Both the position numbers and the translations under genes were made by a program. From Nocardiopsis sinuspersici (GTDB lineage: Bacteria; Actinomycetota; Actinomycetes; Streptosporangiales; Streptosporangiaceae): DNA of 64,000 nucleotides. The notes under the pieces were generated by a model that had not been told where the DNA came from, did no database searches, and saw only the letters and a list, made by a program, of their open reading frames with translations. The stretch is from assembly GCA_008638415.1 (NCBI GenBank), contig VWVT01000002.1:523251-587250 (forward strand), read 5' to 3'. Shown in pieces: positions 16,592 through 23,679 of the stretch (position 1 is its first letter; each line of letters opens with the position of its first letter).

Positions 16592-17410
16592 TCACCCCAC
16601 CGAGCGGGACAGCTCGTAGCACGCGATGGCGGCCGCGGCGGTGACGTTGAGGGAGTCGACGTCGCGATCGGCCATGGGGATGTGCACCCGGGCGGTGGCC
16701 CGCTCCAGCCACCGGGAGGACAGGCCGTCGCCCTCGGTGCCGAGCAGGAGCCCGACCCGGTCGCCCGGGCCGAGGGCGGCCATGGCGTCGCGCATGGGCA
16801 GGGACCCCTCGCCCGGGGTGAGCGCCATGAGGTGGAATCCGGCCCCGCGCAGGGTGTCCAGGCCGCCGTACCAGTCGTCCATGCGGGTGTGGGGAAGGGT
16901 GAACACCGCTCCCATGGACACCTTGACCGCCCGCCGGTAGAGGGGGTCGGCGCAGCGGGGCGCGAGCACGATCGCGTCCACGCCCAGCCCGGCGGCGCTG
17001 CGGAAGATGGCGCCCACGTTGGTGTGGTCCACCAGGTCCTCCAGGACGACGATGGTGCGCGCCCCGGCCAGGACGTCCTCCAGCGGGGGCAGGGCCCGGC
17101 GGTGGAAGGCGGCCAGCGCGCCGCGGTGCAGGTCGAAGCCGACGAGCCGGTGGGCGGTGTCCTCGCTGACCACGTACAGCGGCGCGTCGAAGGCGGCGAC
17201 CACGTCGTCGAGCGCCTCGGCACGGCGTTCGGTGAGCAGGAAGCTGCGGGGCTCGAACCCGGCCGCGGCGGCCCGGCGGATCACCTTGTCGCCCTCGGCC
17301 ATGAACAGGCCGTGCTCGGCCTCCAGGTGGCGGCGCAGGTTCACGTCGCGCAGGCGGGTGTAGTCGGCCAGGCGCGGGTCCGCGGGGTCACTGACCTTGA
17401 TGACGTCCAT
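16592..17410 (-). CDS. TrmH/SpoU-family RNA 2'-O-methyltransferase
   Basis: The 272-residue protein has an N-terminal substrate-binding domain (residues 1-100, containing 'HGLFMAEGDKVIRRA') and a C-terminal SPOUT knot methyltransferase. All three SpoU motifs are present: 'DHTNVGAIFRSAAGLGVDAI' with the conserved Asn and Arg, 'RVGLLLGTEGDGLS', and 'DSLNVTAAAAIACYEL'. It should transfer a methyl group from S-adenosylmethionine to a ribose 2'-hydroxyl in rRNA or tRNA. In actinomycetes close relatives include the thiostrepton/nosiheptide resistance enzymes, but housekeeping paralogues are more common and I cannot assign the target. The start codon is ATG 17410; its ribosome site (AGGAG about 15 bases upstream) is distant. 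Confidence 0.9.
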   Translation of the reverse strand: MDVIKVSDPADPRLADYTRLRDVNLRRHLEAEHGLFMAEGDKVIRRAAAAGFEPRSFLLTERRAEALDDVVAAFDAPLYVVSEDTAHRLVGFDLHRGALAAFHRRALPPLEDVLAGARTIVVLEDLVDHTNVGAIFRSAAGLGVDAIVLAPRCADPLYRRAVKVSMGAVFTLPHTRMDDWYGGLDTLRGAGFHLMALTPGEGSLPMRDAMAALGPGDRVGLLLGTEGDGLSSRWLERATARVHIPMADRDVDSLNVTAAAAIACYELSRSVG

Positions 17411-17548
17411 GGAGGACGATGGTCTCCTGTTCGGGGCGTGTGCGCCTGGAGAGCGCGTGTTCGGGCGTGTGCGTCCGGAGGGTGCGCGTGCGAGAAGCGC
17501 GTGTCCGGGGTGTGTGGGCGGGGAGCGCGTGCTCGGGGAGCGTGCCCG
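17411..17548. repeat. GC-rich spacer with degenerate repeats
   Basis: The spacer contains three imperfect copies of a GCGCGTGTTCGG-like unit (near 17455, 17498 and 17526) and alternating GTGCG steps. It separates the methyltransferase start from the SSI-like gene end. No gene is seen. Copies diverge in length and sequence, so the repeat is old or functionless. Confidence 0.4.
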
Positions 17549-18151
17549 TCAGCTGATCTGGTCGGTGAGGGCGCGCAGGCGCTGCCAGCGCGCCTCCTCG
17601 CAGGAGCCCTTGCGGGTGAGGGTCGTCTCGACCTCCTGGCCCTCCCAGGTACCCACGATGGTGGCCTCCTGGGGGCCGTACACCTCGTCGGTGCACACGG
17701 TTCCCTCGCGCACCTCGGTGAACAGCCCTTCGCCATCCGGGGCGGCGGCCTCCGTCGGGGCGGCGTCGTCGGAGGCGGTCTCCTCGTTCCCGACCGGCCT
17801 TCCGGTGTCCCCGTGGAGCTCCTCGGCCGCCTGTGCCAGCTCGGCGCACTCGGCGGGGTCCTTCTCCAGGTCCCCGGTGCACATCAGCGTCTGCACCCAG
17901 GCGCGGCCGCGGTCGCTCACCTGGATCTTCAGGTGTCCGGTGGGCCCCTCCTCCACGGACTCCTCGGGCTCCTCCGCCACGTCCGGCCCCGCCTGCGTGG
18001 TCATCGCGCTGGTGGCCTGCACGTCCTGCGGCGGCAGCATCGACGGGCCGACGACCACTCCGTAGGCGACCGCTCCGACGCAGCACACGCCTGCGAGCAG
18101 AGTGGTGCCGAGTGTGCCGCGGCTCCGGTGGTCACGATGCGATGGGGACAT
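17549..18151 (-). CDS. SSI-like (subtilisin inhibitor family) exported protein
   Basis: The 200-residue protein starts at ATG 18151 and has an N-terminal hydrophobic segment ('TTLLAGVCCVGAVAYGVVVG') that is a signal or anchor. Residues about 72-196 follow the Streptomyces subtilisin inhibitor pattern: 'HLKIQVSDRGRAWVQTLMC', 'PAECAELAQAAEELHGD', a Cys before the reactive loop in 'GTVCTDEVYGPQEATIVGTWEG', and a final 'GSCEEARW'. The four Cys can form the two family disulfides. In classical SSI the loop is C-P-M-V-Y-D-P, cleaved after Met; here it is C-T-D-E-V-Y-G-P, so the P1 residue would be Glu or Asp. An acidic Thr/Glu/Ala-rich insert (residues about 115-145) lengthens the middle. SSI proteins restrain secreted subtilisin-like proteases; the target here is unknown. 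Confidence 0.75.
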   Translation of the reverse strand: MSPSHRDHRSRGTLGTTLLAGVCCVGAVAYGVVVGPSMLPPQDVQATSAMTTQAGPDVAEEPEESVEEGPTGHLKIQVSDRGRAWVQTLMCTGDLEKDPAECAELAQAAEELHGDTGRPVGNEETASDDAAPTEAAAPDGEGLFTEVREGTVCTDEVYGPQEATIVGTWEGQEVETTLTRKGSCEEARWQRLRALTDQIS

Positions 18152-18547
18152 GCCAAAAGCCCTCGGGGGTCGGTGTCACGGTGCGTCCAGTGAGGGGGAA
18201 GGGCCGGGTGTGGACGCGGGGAAAACAGCCTAGCGGGGAGCCCCAGGTGCTCCCTGCTGTGCACGGTAACAAAGCGGTCACCTCGCTCAAGCCGTCGGGA
18301 AGCGCTCCGGGGAGCGGGGACCGCTCTTCCACTTGCGCATTACCAACGAGTAAGGTCCTGGAAAGGAATCGTCCGCGCCCCATGATGGGGTCGTTCGCCT
18401 CCACACCGTGGGACGCCGCGGGGCGTGTGACGGTTCTCGTCCTCCTACCGCGTGTGCGGGACATCACCCTCGCAGCCGCCCTCGCACGACCGGCTTCCGG
18501 GCGGCCACCGGACGGAAGCCGGACACAGATACGCCCCCGGAGTGCCC
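18152..18547. other. Divergent spacer between SSI-like and VWA genes
   Basis: This 396-base stretch separates divergent genes and should hold both promoters. I see no gene. Around 18340-18365 the sequence is less GC-rich (CATTACCAACGAGTAAGG), a plausible promoter area, but no clear -35/-10 pair stands out. Confidence 0.4.
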
Positions 18548-20284
18548 GTGTCCAGTGGACGCCACCGACTCGCCTCACCGACCACCTCGACCACCCGCAG
18601 ACTTCTCGGGTCACCGCTGGGGGTCACCGCGATCGTCGTCGCGCTCGTCACCGTCACCGCGGTCGCGGTCCCGGTCGGTCTGGACGTGCTCGGCTGTGGC
18701 GAGACCCGCTACCTGCGCGTGTCGGCGACCCAGAGCATGGCGCCCGTGCTGCGCGAGGCCGCCACGGAGTTCAACGACGACCGTCCCAGCTACGACGGCG
18801 AGTGCGTGTACGCGCAGGTGGACGAGATCGCACCGCACCGGATCATGACGACCCTGTCCGGCGGCCGCTCCGGGGACTCCACCATCGCACCGCACGTGTG
18901 GGTTCCCGAGTCCTCGGCCTGGGTCGAGCTGACCCGCGTGTCGGAGGGCGGCATGCACGGCATCGACACCGACCCGCCGTCCCTGGCCAGCTCGCCGGTG
19001 GTCCTGGCCGCCCCGGAGGACACGGAGGGCATGCCCGCTCCCGACGACACCAGTTGGACGCTGGTCCTGCCCGGCGAGCGGAGCCCCGACCGGCCGCTGG
19101 TCATGGTCGACCCCAACCGCGGTGTCGACGGCATGACCGTCATGCACGCCGTCCGGCGCCACCTGGGCAGCGGCGACGACGCCGACACCGCCATGACCGA
19201 CTTCGTACGCGACGTGCAGCGCGACAGCGCGTTCGGCGAGATCGACCTCAACACCTTCTACACCGGGTCGGCCGCCGTCGAGGAGCGTGTCGACCCGGTG
19301 ATCGTCGTCCCCGAGCAGGCGGTGGTGTCCTACAACGCCAGCCGCGCCCCGACCGCACCCCCGCTCCAGGCCCACTACCCCGTGGAGGGCACCGTCAGCC
19401 TCGACTACCCCTACGTCACCACCACGGACGTGTCCTCCCTGCGGTCGGCCGCCGCCGACCTGTACGAGGTGCTGGACCAGGACTCCTACCGCTCGCACCT
19501 GCGGGAACTCGGGTTCCGCGATCCCGACGGCACCGCGTCGCCGGCCCTGGCCGACCAGCCCGGCCTGACCGCCGAGGCGCCGCCCGCCCACGACGACCTG
19601 ACGGGGGACGCCCTGCTGGCGTCGGTCACCGACTGGAACAGGCTGTCGATGCCCAGCCGCACCCTGGTGCTCGCCGACACCTCCGAGAACATGGCGGAGG
19701 CCCTCGACGGGGAGCAGAGCCGGATGGAGGTCGCCCGGCAGGCGGCGCTCATGGGCCTGTCGCTGTTCCCCGACAAGACGGACATGGGCCTGTGGCTGAT
19801 GTCGGACGAGTACGGCGAGAGCGGCCGCGAGGAGGCCGCGGACATGCACCGGCTGGGCACGTCCGACGAGGACGGTGAGGCCACCCGCCGACAGGAGCTC
19901 ATCGGCGTGGCCGAGGAGATCGGGGTACAAGGCGGCGGTTCGCGCCTGTACGACAACATCCTGGCCGCCTACGACGAGGTGGCGGACCACTACCACGAGG
20001 ACAAGATCAACAGCGTCATCCTGCTCACCGCGGGACAGGACGAGGGCTCCAGCGACATCTCCCACGAGGAGCTGGTGGCGGCGCTACAGGACCGCTTCGA
20101 CCCCGAGCGCCCGGTCAGCACGTTCATCATCGCCTTCGGCTCCCAGGCCGAGGAGGACGAGCTGCGCCAGATCGCGGAGGCCACCAGTGGATCGCTGTTC
20201 GTGACCGAGGACTCCAACGAGATCGGCGACATCTTCCTCAGCTCGATCTCGCGGCGGCTGTGCGTGCCCGACTGCGACAGCTAG
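18548..20284 (+). CDS. Membrane-anchored binding-protein/VWA-domain protein with altered MIDAS
   Basis: The 578-residue protein has a single N-terminal membrane helix ('GVTAIVVALVTVTAVAVPVG'). Residues about 50-340 resemble a type II extracellular solute-binding protein, with 'LRVSATQSMAPVLREAATEF', 'HVWVPESSAWVEL' and 'SLDYPYVTT'. From residue about 369 a von Willebrand A domain begins, 'SRTLVLADTSENMAEAL'. The metal-site motif D-x-S-x-S reads D-T-S-E-N, so metal-dependent ligand binding may be lost. Chosen start GTG 18548 has GGAG five bases upstream; GTG 18542 and 18452 are alternatives. The next gene (20822) is a paralogue with the same layout and an intact motif, so this is a tandem duplication. 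The ligand is unknown; some relatives are annotated as substrate-binding and VWA proteins only. Confidence 0.8.
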   Translation: MSSGRHRLASPTTSTTRRLLGSPLGVTAIVVALVTVTAVAVPVGLDVLGCGETRYLRVSATQSMAPVLREAATEFNDDRPSYDGECVYAQVDEIAPHRIMTTLSGGRSGDSTIAPHVWVPESSAWVELTRVSEGGMHGIDTDPPSLASSPVVLAAPEDTEGMPAPDDTSWTLVLPGERSPDRPLVMVDPNRGVDGMTVMHAVRRHLGSGDDADTAMTDFVRDVQRDSAFGEIDLNTFYTGSAAVEERVDPVIVVPEQAVVSYNASRAPTAPPLQAHYPVEGTVSLDYPYVTTTDVSSLRSAAADLYEVLDQDSYRSHLRELGFRDPDGTASPALADQPGLTAEAPPAHDDLTGDALLASVTDWNRLSMPSRTLVLADTSENMAEALDGEQSRMEVARQAALMGLSLFPDKTDMGLWLMSDEYGESGREEAADMHRLGTSDEDGEATRRQELIGVAEEIGVQGGGSRLYDNILAAYDEVADHYHEDKINSVILLTAGQDEGSSDISHEELVAALQDRFDPERPVSTFIIAFGSQAEEDELRQIAEATSGSLFVTEDSNEIGDIFLSSISRRLCVPDCDS

Positions 20285-20301
20285 GCGGCGCCCGGAAACC
20301 G

Positions 20302-20362
20302 GATGATCTTGCTCCCGGTGGCACTGTCGGCGGGTGAGAGTGTCACCGGGAGCAAGATCATC
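20302..20362. repeat. 61-base palindromic element, copy 1
   Basis: Arms of 24 bases (20302-20325 and 20339-20362), starting GATGATCTTGCTCCCGGTG, pair with a single mismatch around a 13-base loop. It begins 18 bases after the stop of the VWA gene. The same element, with the same outer arms and spacing, recurs at 61878-61938. It could work as a terminator, but sequence conservation beyond stem formation suggests a dispersed repeat family. The remainder of the 537-base spacer to 20822 contains no gene. Confidence 0.85.
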
Positions 20363-20821
20363 GCTGTCAGGCTCTCCGTTGAGGGTGGGGGAGGGTGACG
20401 GGTGGGAGTACGGTTGCCCACGCACAAGCCGTTTCGGTCCACCCCCCGGCATGGACCGGACCACGGCCGACTGGGACGAAAGCCGTCCGATTGCCCCGAA
20501 GCGGTCTCGATTGGATATCGGAATCGAATTTCGGCCGGACCGCTTCCGAAAAGCAGAGACGGACGGAACCAACCGAACTTCCCGAGGTAACCGGCCCTGT
20601 GCTCAGGTTTGACACATGGGCACCCCGGACCCACCACCGTGCGACCGGTTCGACCGATATTTTCTCCACCTGAACCGTTGAGTACCGTTTCCCACCAGGA
20701 ACACACGTGTGGTCGATCCGTCAGCCGGATCGGTGCGTGCGGCCCTCCCGTACCGCCACCCCCGTACCAACACATCCCCCCTGTACGACACGTGTCCGTA
20801 CACCACCCCGTGAGGAAAGCT

Positions 20822-22579
20822 GTGGGACGTCACCGCGGAAGATACGCAGAAGAACCCTCCAGCCGCGCCAGGCGCCGCCGCGGCCGCGGTGGCGCCTTCG
20901 CCGCCCTGGCCGCGGCACTGGTGATCGTGCTCGGCCTGACCGTTGCGGGTGTCTACATGTTCGGCCAGTCCGACGGCTGCGGCGGCTCCGACATCACGCT
21001 GGACGTCGCGGTCAGCCCCGAACTGGCCCCCGCCCTGGACTCCATCGCCTCGGACTTCAACGCCGAGGAGCACCAGGTGGACGGGCGCTGCGTGCACGCG
21101 GAGGTGCGCCAGGTCGACTCCGCCAACGTCGCCTTCGGTATCACCGGCGCCGGCGCCACCATGGGCGACACCGAGTCCGACGTGTGGATCCCGGACTCCT
21201 CGATGTGGCCGAGCCTGGTGAAGAGCCAGGCGGGCGACGCCGTCATCACCGAGACGGGGACCTCCGTGGCCCGCTCGCCGCTGATCCTGGCCGAGCTCGC
21301 CGAGCACGCCGAGGAGAGCGGCGAGCCCCGCGCCTGGACGGACGTCATCCCCACCTCCGCGCCCGGGGAGGGGGCCACCAGCACGGTCCGCGTCGCCGAC
21401 CCCGCGCGCAACTCCACCGGTCTGGGCACCCTCTACCTGGTGCAGGGCGTGCTGGAGGAGAGCAGCCCCGACACCGAGGCCTTCAACACGCGCATGACCG
21501 CCGCGCTGCAGGCCCTGCACAAGGGCACCTCCCCCGACGAGGAGTCCGCCTTCCTCGCCTTCAGCGGAGGCGGCGCCGAGGCCCCGCCCGTGATGGTGAT
21601 GTCGGAGCAGGCCCTGTGGCGCTACAACTCCACGCACGAGGAGGCCGGCGCCCAGGCCGGTTACGTGAAGGGCGAGACCTACTACCTCGACTACCCGTAC
21701 ATCGTGCGCAGCGAGGAAGGCGACGTCACCCGCGCCGCCGAGGAGTTCCGCACGGAGGTGCGCAGCGACGAGGCCCGGACCCGCATCCTCGAACAGGGCT
21801 TCCGCGGTCCCGAGGGCGAGATCGACACGTCCGTGCTCACCGAGGACGTCGGCTTCATGAAGGAGCCGCCCCCCGAGCTGGCCACGCCCTCCGACGGTGC
21901 GATCACCGACCTGATCCGCTCCTGGAACCAGCTTGAGATGGACTCCCGGGTGCTCACGATCGTGGACGTCTCCGGGTCCATGCTGGCCGAGGTGCCCGGA
22001 ACCGGGATGACCCGCATGCAGGTGACCAGCGCCGCGGCCACGGAGGGGCTGAAGATGTTCACCGACACCTCGGAGCTGGGCCTGTGGGAGTTCTCCACCA
22101 ACGTCAACGGCGACCTGCACTACCAGGAGACCGCCCCGATCCGCGAGCTGCAGGCGACCACCGAGGACGGCACCCTGCACCGGGACGCCATGGCGCACAG
22201 CCTGAGCTCGCTCGAACCGATGCCGCAGGGTGACACGGCGCTGTACGACACCTACCTGGCCGCGTACCAGGAGATGGCGGACACCTACAAGCCGGACCGG
22301 ACCAACGTCGTCCTCATGCTCACCGACGGGGACAACGACAACCCCGGCGGCCTGAAGCTGGACAAGCTGCTGTCCGAGATCAACGCGATCTCGGACCCGT
22401 CCCGGCCGATCCCGATCATCACGATCGCGTTCGGACCGGACGTGAAGCACCTGGAGCCGCTCCAGCAGATCGCCGCGGCCACCGGCGGCGCCGCGTACAT
22501 GACGGAGGACCCCACCGAGATCGGTGAGATCTTCCTCAAGGCGTTCTCCCTGCGGATCTCGGAGAACGAGACCGAGTAG
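20822..22579 (+). CDS. Membrane-anchored binding-protein/VWA-domain protein with intact MIDAS
   Basis: This 585-residue paralogue of the preceding gene has a basic N-terminus, a membrane helix ('AFAALAAALVIVLGLTVAGVYMFG'), and a solute-binding-protein-like region from residue about 55 to 350 ('LDVAVSPELAPALDSIASDF', 'DVWIPDSSMWPSL', 'YYLDYPYIV'). A von Willebrand A domain begins near residue 374 with 'SRVLTIVDVSGSM', a complete D-x-S-x-S metal site, followed by 'LMLTDGDNDNPGG', which supplies the usual Thr-Asp. The start GTG 20822 is preceded by GAGGAAAG. The domains face outside the cell. Tandem retention with a metal-site-defective partner suggests the two may work as a pair. A strong hairpin terminator follows at 22599. 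Confidence 0.85.
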   Translation: MGRHRGRYAEEPSSRARRRRGRGGAFAALAAALVIVLGLTVAGVYMFGQSDGCGGSDITLDVAVSPELAPALDSIASDFNAEEHQVDGRCVHAEVRQVDSANVAFGITGAGATMGDTESDVWIPDSSMWPSLVKSQAGDAVITETGTSVARSPLILAELAEHAEESGEPRAWTDVIPTSAPGEGATSTVRVADPARNSTGLGTLYLVQGVLEESSPDTEAFNTRMTAALQALHKGTSPDEESAFLAFSGGGAEAPPVMVMSEQALWRYNSTHEEAGAQAGYVKGETYYLDYPYIVRSEEGDVTRAAEEFRTEVRSDEARTRILEQGFRGPEGEIDTSVLTEDVGFMKEPPPELATPSDGAITDLIRSWNQLEMDSRVLTIVDVSGSMLAEVPGTGMTRMQVTSAAATEGLKMFTDTSELGLWEFSTNVNGDLHYQETAPIRELQATTEDGTLHRDAMAHSLSSLEPMPQGDTALYDTYLAAYQEMADTYKPDRTNVVLMLTDGDNDNPGGLKLDKLLSEINAISDPSRPIPIITIAFGPDVKHLEPLQQIAAATGGAAYMTEDPTEIGEIFLKAFSLRISENETE

Positions 22580-22598
22580 GCCCCCTCCTCCGGCCACA

Positions 22599-22631
22599 TC
22601 CGGGCCGCGGCGTGCGACGCCGCGGCCCGGA
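22599..22631. terminator. Hairpin terminator after the second VWA gene
   Basis: Perfect 15-base arms TCCGGGCCGCGGCGT (22599-22613) and ACGCCGCGGCCCGGA (22617-22631) close a 3-base loop, 20 bases after the stop. The rest of the spacer to 22950 contains smaller GC hairpins and no gene that I can support. Confidence 0.8.
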
Positions 22632-22949
22632 CCCGTGTCCGGGGCCGGCACGCTCCCTCCCACTGCGCTCCCCCTCCCCCCCGCGGCGCGCGCACGGCGC
22701 CCTCGCGCCGCGGAGTACCGAACACGCCCTGGAAGTGACAAGTCCCTGTCCTTCCCCGGAGGGGCTATGGACTTCTTCCCCGTGTTGACGTACTCAGAAA
22801 GGAGCCGGGGCCCGTCCCCACGGCGGCCGCTCCCTCCGGGACGCCGCGCGTTCGGGGGTCGGGAGGGGAACGGAGGGGAAGGGGACCTGCCCGTCCGGGC
22901 CTCCCCCGCACGCCGGACCCGGCACACGACGACGGGATTGGGGAAGGCC

Positions 22950-23579
22950 ATGGCGGAGGCATGGATGCCCGGCACCGAGAGGCTCGACGGCGGATCCGTC
23001 CGGACACCTCCCGGAATCGGCGCCCCGCGCGCCGTGTGGACCGTGACGGAGTCGGATCCCGAGGCATGGTCCGCGCACGAGGAGGCGCGGCGGATGGTGG
23101 ACGAGGGGCGTGCGGCGCACCTGGTGTGGAACCCGTTGACCGGTGAGGTGGTCCAGACCCTGGCGGCGACCCGCCGCGGCCGGCTGGCGCTGGGCGGCAC
23201 CGACCAGCACGGGCTGCACCTCGACCACGGGCACGAGGGAAGAGTGTGCCTGGTGGTGGCGGCGATCGCCTTTCGGGAGGCACCCTTCACCGACGGCCCG
23301 ATGCGCGGTCTGACCCCGATCCTGGCGTGGCTGGACTCGTGGGAGGTGGCACGGGACTGGCCCGCGGGCCCTCCGGGGAGGGAGGGGGCCAAGGCCGGGG
23401 AGGCGGCCCGCCGATGGGCCCGGGGCGGCCACTTCGGCCACGACCAGGTGCCGGGCTCCTCCGCCAAGGGACCGGGAAGGCTGGACACCGCGCGCCTGCT
23501 GGCCGCGAGCCCGCCCGTGGAGGGGACACCCCGTACTCCGCGTCCCCGCCCGGAGGCACGACGTTCGGCGACCACGTGA
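22950..23579 (+). CDS. Amidase-fold protein with degenerate zinc site
   Basis: The 209-residue protein starts at ATG 22950 behind GGGGAAGG. Its layout follows the short actinomycete and phage proteins related to N-acetylmuramoyl-L-alanine amidase type 2: 'GAPRAVWTVTESDPEAW', 'AAHLVWNPLTGEVVQTLAATRRGR', 'LAWLDSWEV' and 'GGHFGHDQVPGSSAKGPGRLD'. In active members the first segment normally reads W-H-T-T and the last contains a D-P-G following a His. Here the first His is Thr and the last acidic ligand is gone, so hydrolysis is doubtful and the protein may only bind wall fragments. There is no signal peptide. It is flanked by the VWA gene's terminator and the DUF2510 gene, and nothing in the context reveals its role. 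Confidence 0.6.
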   Translation: MAEAWMPGTERLDGGSVRTPPGIGAPRAVWTVTESDPEAWSAHEEARRMVDEGRAAHLVWNPLTGEVVQTLAATRRGRLALGGTDQHGLHLDHGHEGRVCLVVAAIAFREAPFTDGPMRGLTPILAWLDSWEVARDWPAGPPGREGAKAGEAARRWARGGHFGHDQVPGSSAKGPGRLDTARLLAASPPVEGTPRTPRPRPEARRSATT

Positions 23580-23679
23580 ACACGGGACGGAAGGAGAAAA
23601 AAGCACCTAACCCCCATGAACAGGAAGAACGGGATACCACTGGTTCTTCATCGGTCCACAACCCCTTAGTCTGTCGCCC

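Noticed and set aside
15350-18193. A 947-codon plus-strand frame over the dehydrogenase, methyltransferase and SSI-like genes
   Set aside because: All three minus-strand genes have intact family motifs; the plus frame is their shadow.
20603-23617. A 1,004-codon minus-strand frame opposite the second VWA gene
   Set aside because: It spans a gene, its terminator hairpin and the next gene, and has no motif.
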